Shown: one piece after another, positions 54,252-63,441 of the stretch
Position numbering within the stretch: the first letter of the stretch is position 1
How the letters are laid out: every line of letters begins with the position of its first letter
Origin: Paenibacillus antarcticus
Lineage (GTDB): Bacteria > Bacillota > Bacilli > Paenibacillales > Paenibacillaceae
NCBI RefSeq assembly: GCF_001637225.1
Contig: NZ_LVJI01000007.1
Coordinates: 124,001 to 188,000, forward strand
Direction of reading: 5' to 3'
DNA: 64,000 nucleotides
Translations under genes and position numbers: made by a program
The notes under the pieces: generated by a model
Seen by the model: the letters and a program-made list of their open reading frames with translations, nothing else
Database searches by the model: none
Told to the model about the DNA's origin: nothing

Positions 54252-54956
54252 TTACCCCGCTACCGTCTCCAAAGCCACTTCGATCATGTCGTTAAACGTG
54301 GTTTGTCTTTCAAGCGCAGTGGTTTGCTCACCTGTGATGAGATGGTCACTAACCGTTAAGAGAGACAATCCTCTAACGCCAAATTTAGCTGCTAGGTAAT
54401 ACAGTCCTGCTGTTTCCATCTCTACTGCTAATACGCCATGTTTGCCAAGCTTCATCACTATAGAATCATCTTCCGTGTAGAAAATATCAGAAGACAGCAC
54501 ATTTCCTACGTGAAGGTTAAGACCTTTTTCAGTTCCAATTTCATATGACTTTTTGATTAAATCAAAGTTTCCAATCTGCGGGAAGTCATATCCTGGGAAG
54601 ATGTTACGAACGATAGCCGAATCTGTAGCTGCCGCTTGTCCAATAATAACATCTCGAATTTTCACATCCGATTGTATGGCGCCACATGTTCCAATACGAA
54701 CCAAATTTTTGACACCATAAATATTTATTAATTCATGAATATAAATGGATGCGGATGGCATACCCATTCCTGTCCCTTGAATGGATACACGGTTTCCTTT
54801 ATAAGTTCCTGTATAGCCGAGCATACCACGAACATTATTGTAGCAGACTGCGCCTTCTAGAAAAGTTTCTGCAATATACTTTGCACGTAATGGATCACCC
54901 GGTAGTAATACAGACTCTGCAATTTCCCCAGCTTTTGCTTCAATGTGTGCACTCAT
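54252..54956 (-). CDS. deoD: purine-nucleoside phosphorylase
   Basis: 234 residues from ATG 54956 (GGAGG with a suitable spacer); the frame opens five codons earlier without a site. Hexameric PNP motifs: [14 protein letters not shown] (phosphate loop), IGTCGAIQ, the purine-binding [15 protein letters not shown] segment, and SDHL with catalytic Asp. It splits purine (deoxy)nucleosides into base and (deoxy)ribose-1-phosphate. The product is the substrate of DeoB encoded nearby. Confidence 0.95.
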   Translation of the reverse strand: MSAHIEAKAGEIAESVLLPGDPLRAKYIAETFLEGAVCYNNVRGMLGYTGTYKGNRVSIQGTGMGMPSASIYIHELINIYGVKNLVRIGTCGAIQSDVKIRDVIIGQAAATDSAIVRNIFPGYDFPQIGNFDLIKKSYEIGTEKGLNLHVGNVLSSDIFYTEDDSIVMKLGKHGVLAVEMETAGLYYLAAKFGVRGLSLLTVSDHLITGEQTTALERQTTFNDMIEVALETVAG

Positions 54957-55059
54957 GTAAATTGCCTCCAATTGTTATATTTATTCGTTAAGAAAACGGT
55001 TACAACGAAATCATATCACAATATATATCTACGTTCTGTTAAAGGGTTAACCCGACTTT

Positions 55060-55116
55060 TGTGAACTGGTTAACACAATAATCGTTAAAGCGTTAACTGA
55101 AATAAAGCGCTTACAT
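55060..55116. promoter_or_regulatory. candidate Crp/Fnr and cre sites upstream of deoD
   Basis: TGTGA-ACTGGT-TAACA (55060-55075) matches the TGTGA-N6-TCACA site of Bacillus Crp/Fnr proteins at 9 of 10 arm positions. The minus strand at 55102-55116 reads ATGTAAGCGCTTTAT, 14 of 15 to the CcpA cre consensus. Several GTTAAC-type motifs also occur (55044-55053 is GGGTTAACCC). Both sites lie 100-160 nt before deoD. Confidence 0.5.
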
Positions 55117-55140
55117 TGTTATATTAATTGCACGACATAT

Positions 55141-55857
55141 CTACTGGCTATTCCATTTTCGAAGTTCTGGGATCTCTTCTATTTTATTGCAAATGGATTC
55201 AAGTTTGCTCTTATCTAAGATAAATAAGTATTTATCCTGAATATCGAGAATTCCCTCGGCTTGAAAATCACTTAGGGTCTTGGAGATCGATTCTCTAGTT
55301 ACTCCGAGCATATTAGCCATCAAGGATTGTCTAATCTTCAAATCTATTTTGTAAACGTTATCATTGTGCTTACCGAAGTTGAAATACAGATCCATGATTA
55401 AATTCGCTGTCTTCGTTCGAACATCATACAACGACAAATAGCGAATTAACCGATTGAGTATCCGCATTCGCTCAATAAGGATCGTATAAGCTTTTCTTAG
55501 AACAGCAGGATATTGCTCAACGATATAAAGAAAGTCTTGCTTTCCAATTTGCCAGACTGAAACATTCTCCAAAGCTTCTACAGAAGAAATTCGATGATTG
55601 TCACTAGATAATGCTTCTGATTCACCCAAGATATCACCTGCCGTGGCAATACTAAGGACAATTTCTCTATCTTCACTTAGGCGATACACTTTCAGCATCC
55701 CTGAGCGAATTAAGTAAACCTCTTCACTGAGATCATTTTCAAACATGAGGACGTGGTTCTTTTTAAATTGACGTTCCTTTAATAAGGGTGCAATACGTAA
55801 CAAGGCTTCCTCAGGAAGTTCCGAGAAAATTGTAATGTCAGAGAGGTTAGTAATCAT
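55141..55857 (-). CDS. Crp/Fnr-family regulator
   Basis: 238 residues from ATG 55857 (AAAGGA upstream). Cyclic-nucleotide-type beta-roll (about 1-115; FENDLSEEVYLIRSGMLKVY, GDILGESEAL), a dimer helix, and a Crp HTH (about 170-225; GVTRESISKTLSDFQAEGIL). There is only one Cys, so it has no Fe-S cluster of the Fnr kind. Divergent from deoB and upstream of deoD, with a TGTGA-type site between. It may control nucleoside use; the ligand is unknown. Confidence 0.85.
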   Translation of the reverse strand: MITNLSDITIFSELPEEALLRIAPLLKERQFKKNHVLMFENDLSEEVYLIRSGMLKVYRLSEDREIVLSIATAGDILGESEALSSDNHRISSVEALENVSVWQIGKQDFLYIVEQYPAVLRKAYTILIERMRILNRLIRYLSLYDVRTKTANLIMDLYFNFGKHNDNVYKIDLKIRQSLMANMLGVTRESISKTLSDFQAEGILDIQDKYLFILDKSKLESICNKIEEIPELRKWNSQ

Positions 55858-56002
55858 TAGTGTCGATCCTTTCATTCAGCAATCTATATTCATTACGTTT
55901 CAGTTCAGAGGTAGAGAGTATTAAGCTCTATTATTACACATTTGAAGAAAAACAATGCCCGAAACGTTACAGGAACATTCCATACTGGAGGCTAGAAACG
56001 AT

Positions 56003-57190
56003 ATGAATTTCGAACGTATTAGTGTAATTGTACTCGATAGTGTTGGCATTGGCGAATTACCTGATTCAGCCAACTTTGGTGATGAAGGAAGCCATACACT
56101 TGGTCACATATGTGATCAGGTTCCAGAGATCAAGTTGCCAAATCTCACTTCACTTGGGTTAGGTAATATTGCACCGCTTTCAGCTATCCCAGAGGTGGAC
56201 AACCCTCAAGCATATTATGGAAAAATGAATGAAATTTCAGTTGGTAAAGACACAATGACTGGTCATTGGGAATTGATGGGGTTGCATGTAGATGTACCTT
56301 TTCAGGTGTATCCGAATGGATTCCCCGCAGAGCTCCTAACGAAGTTTGAGGAATTGACAGGTAGAACAGTGATTGGCAACAAGCCATCCTCTGGTACCGT
56401 CATCCTAGACGAATACGGTGCAGAACAAATGCGTACTGGAGCATGGATTGTTTATACCTCTGGCGATAGTGTCCTTCAAATCGCAGCACATGAAGATATC
56501 ATTCCACTTGAGGAGTTGTATCGTGGTTGTGAAATTGCTCGGGAACTCACGTTGAATGATCCATATATGGTTGGGCGTGTAATCGCTAGACCTTATATAG
56601 GCCAACCAGGAGACTTTACACGTACACCCAATCGGCACGATTATGCACTTGAACCATTTGGTGATACCGTACTCAATCACTTAAGCGACCAAGGATATGA
56701 TGTCATCTCTATTGGCAAGATCAACGACATATTTACCGGAAGTGGAATTCAAGAATCTCATCCAACGAAGAGCAATCTAGACGGCATTCTGACGACCATT
56801 GAATTATTGAAGCGTTCATTTAACGGACTGCTCTTTACAAATTTAGTTGACTTTGACTCTTTATATGGCCATCGCCGTGACCCTCAGGGGTATGCTGCTT
56901 GTCTGGAAGAGTTCGATCAATATTTACCTGAACTTATAGAGCAAATCGGAGAAAAAGACTTGCTGATTATTACCGCTGATCATGGGAATGACCCAACAGC
57001 ACCAGGTATGGATCATACCCGCGAATATGTGCCCATTCTGATCTACAGCCCTTCGCTCATAGAGAATACTGCCTCTATCGGGGTAAGAACCACTTTTGCC
57101 GATCTAGCTGCAACCATTGCAGACAATTTTAATGTCTCCAAGACAGAAATTGGGCGAAGTTTCTTAAATTTATTAAAGGTAAATGCGTAA
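56003..57190 (+). CDS. deoB: phosphopentomutase
   Basis: 395 residues from ATG 56003 with GGAGG eleven bases upstream; in-frame codons from 55955 lack support. Alkaline-phosphatase-fold motifs: [20 protein letters not shown], the phospho-Thr loop KDTMTGHWE, and [20 protein letters not shown] metal site. It converts (deoxy)ribose-1-phosphate to the 5-phosphate. First gene of the nucleoside uptake/salvage operon. Confidence 0.95.
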   Translation: MNFERISVIVLDSVGIGELPDSANFGDEGSHTLGHICDQVPEIKLPNLTSLGLGNIAPLSAIPEVDNPQAYYGKMNEISVGKDTMTGHWELMGLHVDVPFQVYPNGFPAELLTKFEELTGRTVIGNKPSSGTVILDEYGAEQMRTGAWIVYTSGDSVLQIAAHEDIIPLEELYRGCEIARELTLNDPYMVGRVIARPYIGQPGDFTRTPNRHDYALEPFGDTVLNHLSDQGYDVISIGKINDIFTGSGIQESHPTKSNLDGILTTIELLKRSFNGLLFTNLVDFDSLYGHRRDPQGYAACLEEFDQYLPELIEQIGEKDLLIITADHGNDPTAPGMDHTREYVPILIYSPSLIENTASIGVRTTFADLAATIADNFNVSKTEIGRSFLNLLKVNA

Positions 57191-57220
57191 ACCAACACAA
57201 TCATTAGGGGGAATTAGAAA

Positions 57221-58255
57221 ATGAGAAAAATAATGAAAACCGTTTTACCCATGGTGTTGACCCTTTCATTAGTACTGACCGCTTGTGGTGGAAAGACTGG
57301 AACAAATACGGGAGCTGCGGATGGTGATACCGCAACCAGCGACAAAAAACTTAAAATCGGTATGGTAACTGACTTAGGGAGTATCAACGATAAATCATTT
57401 AACCAGAGCGCTTGGGAAGCATTACAGAAGTTAAACGTTGACCACGGTTACGATGTGAAATATCTAGAGCCGAAATCAGATAGTGAGGTTATGCCCAACC
57501 TACTGCAATTTGTAAAAGGTAACTATGACTTAACTTGGGCAACAGCATTTACCTTAGCAGATGCAGTTACACAGCTTGCGGGTGAATATCCGAATGCTAA
57601 ATTTGGTATTGTAGACTCTGATATTGTTGTACCAAATGTAGCAGCCATCAACTTTAAAGAACAAGAAGGAGCTTTCCTTGTTGGTGTCATTGCCGGATTA
57701 ACGACTAAAACAGACAAAATAGGCTTTATAGGTGGTATGAAAATCCCAGTTATTAAACGATTCGAAGCTGGCTTTAGAGAAGGAATTAAAGCAGTAAATC
57801 CAAATGCTAAATTGATTGTCAACTATGCAGGCGTATTTAACCGTGTAGATGTTGGGAAATCCGCCGCTGCTACGATTTATAACGAAGGTGCTGATATTAT
57901 TTTCCACGCAGCAGGATTAACAGGTAATGGTGCATTTAATGAAGCTAAAGAACGTAAAGCCATTGGTGAGAATGTATGGGTCATTGGGGTAGATAAAGAT
58001 CAGTCCTTAACTTTCGGTGATGATGTGACTTTAACTTCTATGATCAAAAAAGTGGATGAAGCCGTATATCAAATTTCCCAGGACTTAGCTGAAGGTAACT
58101 TCCCAGGGGGTAAGGTTACTACGATGGGTCTCAAAGAAAATGGTGTTGATATTGCCTCGACCTCTAGTAAGAATGTGGCACCTGAAGTACTTAAGACAGT
58201 AGAAGAATATCGCCAAAAAATTATTAACGGTGACATTGTCGTACCAACAGAATAA
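57221..58255 (+). CDS. nupN: nucleoside-binding lipoprotein (BMP family)
   Basis: 344 residues. Lipobox LTACGG at about 19-24, then the BMP/Med fold: IGMVTDLGSINDKSFNQSAW, FVKGNYDLTWATAFTLADAV, VGVIAGLTTKTDKIGFIGG, IIFHAAGLTGNGAF and VIGVDKDQS. It binds nucleosides outside the cell for the ABC importer encoded next, as NupN does in B. subtilis. Starts 30 nt after deoB; symbol by family and gene order. Confidence 0.9.
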   Translation: MRKIMKTVLPMVLTLSLVLTACGGKTGTNTGAADGDTATSDKKLKIGMVTDLGSINDKSFNQSAWEALQKLNVDHGYDVKYLEPKSDSEVMPNLLQFVKGNYDLTWATAFTLADAVTQLAGEYPNAKFGIVDSDIVVPNVAAINFKEQEGAFLVGVIAGLTTKTDKIGFIGGMKIPVIKRFEAGFREGIKAVNPNAKLIVNYAGVFNRVDVGKSAAATIYNEGADIIFHAAGLTGNGAFNEAKERKAIGENVWVIGVDKDQSLTFGDDVTLTSMIKKVDEAVYQISQDLAEGNFPGGKVTTMGLKENGVDIASTSSKNVAPEVLKTVEEYRQKIINGDIVVPTE

Positions 58256-58322
58256 AGATCATTTCGTCCCTTGTGAATTACAATTTCTCAAGGGACGAAT
58301 AAAATTGTGGGAGGGAATTCTT

Positions 58323-59864
58323 GTGAATAAAGCTGATATCGCGTTGGAGCTTAAAGGAATTACCAAAAGATTCCCTGGCATTGTAGCTAACGATTCAATT
58401 AGTTTTCAGTTAAAGCGTGGTGAGATTCATGCTTTATTAGGTGAAAATGGCGCCGGAAAGTCTACCCTGATGAATATTGTTTTTGGACTATACCAACCTG
58501 AGGAAGGTGAAATCCACATCAATGGTGTAAAGGCAATGATCGATAGTCCTAATAAAGCGATTGAACTCGGCATTGGTATGGTCCATCAACACTTTAAATT
58601 AGTAGAGCCCTTTACCGTAACGGAAAATATCATTCTTGGCTCGGAGCCAAAGCGTGGTATGCGCATTGATATTAAAGGTGCAAGTAAAAAGGTAAAGGAA
58701 CTTTCTGAACAATATGGATTTGATATTGACCCTATGGCAACGATCGATTCGATTAGTGTAGGCATGCAGCAACGCGTTGAAATTATTAAGACCCTTTATC
58801 GCGGTGCCGATATTCTAATTTTTGATGAACCTACTGCCGTGTTAACACCTCAAGAGATTATTGAGTTACTTGAAATTATGAAACGACTTGTTGCCGAAGG
58901 CAAATCGATTATTCTCATTACTCATAAATTGAAAGAAATTATGGAGATAGCCGATACTTGTACAATTATTCGCCGTGGCAAAGTTATTGAAAGCGTTACC
59001 GTTAAAGATACCAATCCACAAGAATTAGCAGAGAAGATGGTTGGGAAAGCTGTCAATTTCAAGACAGAGAAACAACCGGCACATCCTACGGAGGTGTTGT
59101 TAGAAGCAAAAGATTTAGTTGTCGTTGATCGAAATGGAAAACATGTACTCAACCATATCTCATTTTCTTTACATGCAGGTGAGATTGTGGGAATCGCGGG
59201 TGTAGATGGAAATGGGCAAACCGAATTAATTGAATCACTAACGGGCATGCAATCGGTAAATTCAGGTGACATTCTATTAAAAGGTAAAAGTATCGTAAAT
59301 CATACGCCACGTAATATTTCTGAATCGGGAGTCTCACATATCCCACAAGATCGACATAAACATGGATTAGTTCTGGACTTTTCTGTCAGTGAAAATACAA
59401 TTTTGCAAACGTACCACCATCCTGAGATTACAAAGCGCGGCTTCATCAACGTTAATGCTAGAGACGATATGGCAACACGCTTAGTGAAAGAGTTCGATAT
59501 ACGAACACCGGGGATTGATACAAGAGTTGGTTCCATGTCTGGGGGAAACCAACAAAAAATCATTATTGCACGTGAAATCGATAAGGATCCTCAAGTCATG
59601 ATAGCGGCACAGCCTACAAGGGGACTGGACGTAGGCGCCATCGAATTTGTTCATCAACAACTTATTGCTCAACGGGATCAAGGAAAAGCCGTGTTACTGG
59701 TTTCTTTTGAGTTAGAAGAGATTCTAAATGTTGCTGATCGTATCCTTGTTCTATTTGATGGTCAAATTGTTGGTGAGACTACGCCAGAGACAACCAATGA
59801 GCAAGAATTAGGACTGATGATGGCAGGTAAATACGAAAGAGGTGGATCGAGTGAAACTAAATGA
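58323..59864 (+). CDS. nupO: nucleoside ABC transporter double ATPase
   Basis: 513 residues from a GTG with GGGAGGG seven bases upstream; upstream codons to 58230 are an artefact of the open frame. Two sugar-type ABC domains: domain 1 has GENGAGKST, SVGMQQRVEIIK and ILIFDEPTAVL. Domain 2 has GVDGNGQTE in place of a canonical Walker A, as in other RbsA/NupO proteins, and MSGGNQQKIIIARE. Its end overlaps nupP. Confidence 0.92.
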   Translation: MNKADIALELKGITKRFPGIVANDSISFQLKRGEIHALLGENGAGKSTLMNIVFGLYQPEEGEIHINGVKAMIDSPNKAIELGIGMVHQHFKLVEPFTVTENIILGSEPKRGMRIDIKGASKKVKELSEQYGFDIDPMATIDSISVGMQQRVEIIKTLYRGADILIFDEPTAVLTPQEIIELLEIMKRLVAEGKSIILITHKLKEIMEIADTCTIIRRGKVIESVTVKDTNPQELAEKMVGKAVNFKTEKQPAHPTEVLLEAKDLVVVDRNGKHVLNHISFSLHAGEIVGIAGVDGNGQTELIESLTGMQSVNSGDILLKGKSIVNHTPRNISESGVSHIPQDRHKHGLVLDFSVSENTILQTYHHPEITKRGFINVNARDDMATRLVKEFDIRTPGIDTRVGSMSGGNQQKIIIAREIDKDPQVMIAAQPTRGLDVGAIEFVHQQLIAQRDQGKAVLLVSFELEEILNVADRILVLFDGQIVGETTPETTNEQELGLMMAGKYERGGSSETK

Positions 59865-60918
59865 AATCTTTAAACGCGAGTCCCTATTCGTTCCTATTAT
59901 CGCCATCGTTCTTGGATTAGTTCTTGGAGCACTCGTTATGTATGTTGGAGGATACGATCCGATCTTAGCCTACCATTCCATGATCACACAAATTTTTGGA
60001 AGTACCTTTGATATTGGGGAAACTATTCGAACAATTGTACCCCTCGTGATGTGTGGATTGGCCGTTGCGATTTCTTTTCGAGCTGGAATGTTTAACATTG
60101 GGGTAGATGGCCAAATTATTATGGGTTCACTTGGCGCACTGATCGTAGGTACGCAAATCGATCTACCTCCTTTCCTACATGGTCTGGTAGCTATCCTTGT
60201 TGGAGCTCTATTTGGTGGATTATGGGGCGCACTAGTTGGCTACTTAAAGGCGTCAAAAGGAATCAGTGAGGTCGTCACTTCTATTATGCTTAACTTTATA
60301 GCGCTATACTTCAGCCAATTGGTGATTAATCAATTTATGTTGCAAGAGGGTACACAACGATCACAAATGATCAAGGATTCTGCAAGTATTCAAATGAGTT
60401 GGTTATCTAATTTTGCAGGTGGGGCACGTATTCACTGGGGTTTCATCATCGCGATCTTAGCTGTTATTTTCTACCAAGTATATTTAAACAAGACGAAATG
60501 GGGATATGAGCTGCGTGCCGTGGGCCATAATCCACATGCAGCAAACTATGCAGGAATGAATGTGTCACGTGTTATTGTACGAACCATGTTCATTTCCGGT
60601 GTGTTTGGTGGTTTAGTGGGAGCCTTTGATGTACTAGGCGTGTTTAAATACGTGGCCATCAGTTCTACGACTTCGGGCCTTGGATTCGACGGGATAGCCG
60701 TTTCCCTTCTTGGTGGAAATACAGCAATAGGTGTGTTGTTGTCAGGTATGCTCATTGGAGCACTCACTTATGGATCCCAAGGGATGAGCTTTGGTGCAGG
60801 TGTGCCCGGTGAAATTATTCGGATGGTCATTGGGTTTATTATCTTCTTCGTTGCTGCTCCTGGAATTGTAAGACTGCTCTTCCGTCCGTTTCATAAGAAA
60901 ACTAAGAAGGAGTCGTAA
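59851..60918 (+). CDS. nupP: nucleoside ABC transporter permease
   Basis: 355 residues from GTG 59851 with GAGGTGG five bases upstream; overlaps nupO by 14 nt. BPD_transp_2-type permease with about eight to ten helices: FRAGMFNIGVDGQIIMGSLG, GALWGALVGYLKAS-like segment and the ATPase-contact AVGHNPHAANYAGM. Pairs with the next gene. Confidence 0.92.
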   Translation: MKLNEIFKRESLFVPIIAIVLGLVLGALVMYVGGYDPILAYHSMITQIFGSTFDIGETIRTIVPLVMCGLAVAISFRAGMFNIGVDGQIIMGSLGALIVGTQIDLPPFLHGLVAILVGALFGGLWGALVGYLKASKGISEVVTSIMLNFIALYFSQLVINQFMLQEGTQRSQMIKDSASIQMSWLSNFAGGARIHWGFIIAILAVIFYQVYLNKTKWGYELRAVGHNPHAANYAGMNVSRVIVRTMFISGVFGGLVGAFDVLGVFKYVAISSTTSGLGFDGIAVSLLGGNTAIGVLLSGMLIGALTYGSQGMSFGAGVPGEIIRMVIGFIIFFVAAPGIVRLLFRPFHKKTKKES

Positions 60919-60921
60919 ATT

Positions 60922-61875
60922 ATGGACATTATTGCAAATCTTCTTAATGGCTCACTCGTGTTTTCTACGGCCTTAATTTTCGCTGCACTTGGTGGACTGA
61001 TTTCGGAACGTTCGGGTGTCATTAATATTGGTATAGAAGGGTTCATGGTATCCGGAGCTTTCTTCTCCGCGGTTACGGCTTATTATGCAGAAGCGGCAGG
61101 TTTTGGTGCAATGTCGCCATGGATCGGGTTGATTGGTGCCTTTATATTTACAGTTATTTTCTCAAGTATTCATGCTGTTGCCTCCATTAAGTACGGTGCG
61201 AATCAGGTGGTTAGTGGAACGGTTATTAATATTCTTGCCGCGGGTTCTACGTTCTTCTTGGTCAAAATGATTTTTGTAGGCTCGGCTGAAACTCCGCTAT
61301 TAACGAATGTATTTCATAAGGTAAGGATTCCTTATTTAACCGACATTCCTTTTGTAGGAAAAGTATTCTTTAATGCCTACCCAACAACGTATGTTGCTAT
61401 TGCATTAGTTATTGTTCTTCACTTTATCTTGTTCAAGACACCAAGCGGACTAAGACTTCGTTCCGTTGGCGAGCATCCAAATGCAGCTGCTACGGTTGGT
61501 GTGAAAGTAAATCGCATGCGTTATATAGCCGTTATTTTGAGCGGTTCCGTGGCTTCACTTGGCGGAGCAACCATTGTTATGACAATGAACGGCAACTTTG
61601 CTCATAATACCATTGCTGGACAAGGTTTTATTGCACTGGCTGCCGTAATCATTGGGAAGTGGAATCCCATTGGAGCTATACTTGCCGCTTTATTGTTTGG
61701 TGTAGCACAAGCGGTAAAGGATCAATTCCAGATCTTTGAATTTGCCGCTACTATTCCAACTGAGATTTTCTATATGCTTCCATACCTATTAACCCTTGTT
61801 GTCTTGATTGGAGCAGGTGGTAAGTCTCGAGCACCTAAAGCATTAGGCGAACATTATGAAGTTGGGAAAAGATAA
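60922..61875 (+). CDS. nupQ: nucleoside ABC transporter permease
   Basis: 317 residues, 3 nt after nupP. RSGVINIGIEGFMVSGAFF, YGANQVVSGTVINILAAG, and SVGEHPNAAATVGVKV, the usual second-permease motifs. Completes the NupNOPQ-type importer. Confidence 0.93.
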   Translation: MDIIANLLNGSLVFSTALIFAALGGLISERSGVINIGIEGFMVSGAFFSAVTAYYAEAAGFGAMSPWIGLIGAFIFTVIFSSIHAVASIKYGANQVVSGTVINILAAGSTFFLVKMIFVGSAETPLLTNVFHKVRIPYLTDIPFVGKVFFNAYPTTYVAIALVIVLHFILFKTPSGLRLRSVGEHPNAAATVGVKVNRMRYIAVILSGSVASLGGATIVMTMNGNFAHNTIAGQGFIALAAVIIGKWNPIGAILAALLFGVAQAVKDQFQIFEFAATIPTEIFYMLPYLLTLVVLIGAGGKSRAPKALGEHYEVGKR

Positions 61876-61909
61876 GCAGAAATAGATATGAAGAATGCAT
61901 ATTATCATG

Positions 61910-61944
61910 AAAGCTGGAAGTCATTAAGACCTCCAGCTTTTTAT
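61910..61944 (+). terminator. terminator of the deoB-nup operon
   Basis: AAAGCTGGA(A)GTC pairs with GAC(C)TCCAGCTTT around ATTAA, followed by TTATTT. One mismatch in the stem. Confidence 0.85.
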
Positions 61945-62018
61945 TTAGCAGATTTCGATATTATGTTGATGAAGAAAAGCATAAACCTTTCAACATAAGC
62001 AAAAGGTGGTGTCTCCCT

Positions 62019-63305
62019 ATGAATAACAAGTTAGATGAATGGTTTCAAATACAAGCACACCAAACGACGATACGTACGGAAGTTATTGCAGGACTCACTT
62101 CCTTTATGGCGGCAGCCTACATTATTGCAGTGAATGGCGCGATTCTGAGTACGGTAGGTATGCCCTACGAAGCTGCGACCCTTGCCACAGCAATCACGGC
62201 CATCGTCGGTTGCTTGTTCATGGCATTTTGGGCTAAATCGCCCTTGATCCTCATTCCGGGTTTAGGAGATACCTCATTCTTTGTCTTCACGTTAGTATTC
62301 TCCATGGGACTTACGTGGCAGCAAGCACTTGCTGCAGTCTTTGTAGCCGGTATCGTATTTACCCTGACTTCGATTAGTAGATGGGCGGACTTTCTATCCC
62401 GCTCCATTCCAAAGTCTATGATAAGCGCAATGACTGCAGGGATCGGGCTTTTTATCGCTTTTCTCGGACTCAAGAATGGCGGACTTATTGTGGCAAGTGA
62501 AAGTACGTTTGTTGCATTGGCTAATTTCAATGATCCCAAAGCTTTAACTACGCTTCTTACCTTGCTTATCACTTTGCCGCTTTTCTTACGCAATGTGAAA
62601 GGGAACTTTCTCATTGCGATCATTGGAGGTACGATCATTGGTGCCTTGCTTGGCATCGTTGACTTTTCCGTTTTGCGTGATTTCAGTTTTTCATTCAGTG
62701 GGTATCAAGAGGTATTCTTCGCTTTTGATTTCAGTGCCATAAATACGGTTAATTTCTGGACTGCGGTATTCTCCTTATCCATGATTATTATATTTCAGAA
62801 TATGGGTACCCAGCTTGGCATGCTTCCAGATAAATCGAAGTTTCGGAAGTCTTTTCAGGCCAATGCCTTTTCCGTAATAAGTGCTTCATTGTTGGGATGT
62901 AGCCCCTCAACCACAGCAGCTGAGACTGCAACAGGTATTGCTGCGGGTGGCAGAACAGGGTTAACCTCCCTGACAACGGGACTTCTGTTTATTCCAGCTA
63001 TGTTTCTCATTCCACTGTTTAAAGTGATTCCTAATAGTGCCATTGCTCCTGTGCTCATTATCGTGGGTTGTCTCATGTTACAAAGTATCAAAGATATAGA
63101 CATGAGTGACTTTACACAAGCTTTCCCAGCCTACTTAATGATCGCAATCATGCCTTTATCCTTTAGTGTCGCTAATGGACTTGCCTTAGGGTTCATTGCT
63201 TATCCGATTGTTAAACTAGCCACTGGACGAAGAAAAGAAATATCGGCTACGATGTACGTGATCGCCTTCTTCTTCTTGCTATACTTTGTACTCGGAGCGA
63301 TATAA
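62019..63305 (+). CDS. NCS2-family permease (AzgA/PbuG-like), variant substrate motif
   Basis: 428 residues, about fourteen membrane segments. AzgA-like features: FMAAAYIIAVNGAIL at the first helix, the GGRTGLTSLTTGLLF motif with a preceding ETATG, and an Ile-rich end. But the substrate loop reads LIPGLGDTSFF, whereas purine-transporting AzgA/PbuG proteins have PGMGLNAFF. It thus may carry a different base. It follows the nucleoside operon after a terminator, with AAAGGTGG before its ATG. Confidence 0.85.
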   Translation: MNNKLDEWFQIQAHQTTIRTEVIAGLTSFMAAAYIIAVNGAILSTVGMPYEAATLATAITAIVGCLFMAFWAKSPLILIPGLGDTSFFVFTLVFSMGLTWQQALAAVFVAGIVFTLTSISRWADFLSRSIPKSMISAMTAGIGLFIAFLGLKNGGLIVASESTFVALANFNDPKALTTLLTLLITLPLFLRNVKGNFLIAIIGGTIIGALLGIVDFSVLRDFSFSFSGYQEVFFAFDFSAINTVNFWTAVFSLSMIIIFQNMGTQLGMLPDKSKFRKSFQANAFSVISASLLGCSPSTTAAETATGIAAGGRTGLTSLTTGLLFIPAMFLIPLFKVIPNSAIAPVLIIVGCLMLQSIKDIDMSDFTQAFPAYLMIAIMPLSFSVANGLALGFIAYPIVKLATGRRKEISATMYVIAFFFLLYFVLGAI

Positions 63306-63318
63306 AGGTTTCGTCATA

Positions 63319-63354
63319 AAAGCAAAAGACCCCATTCAAGGGGTCTTTTGCTTT
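63319..63354. terminator. bidirectional terminator
   Basis: AAAGCAAAAGACCCC (63319-63333) is perfectly complementary to 63340-63354. It separates the convergent NCS2 and vWA genes. Confidence 0.9.
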
Positions 63355-63441
63355 GCTCTATATGAATCTGAATCGTGCCCCAACAAATCCACACTCTCAT
63401 TACTTTGAGATTAATCACCAAGCCAGCGGGTTGAATGAAGG

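Noticed and set aside
61876-62018. purine riboswitch before the NCS2 permease
   Set aside because: The conserved purine aptamer core was not found; the sequence holds the operon terminator only.
62165-62656. 163-residue minus-strand frame
   Set aside because: Antisense to the NCS2 permease; composition is that of a shadow frame.
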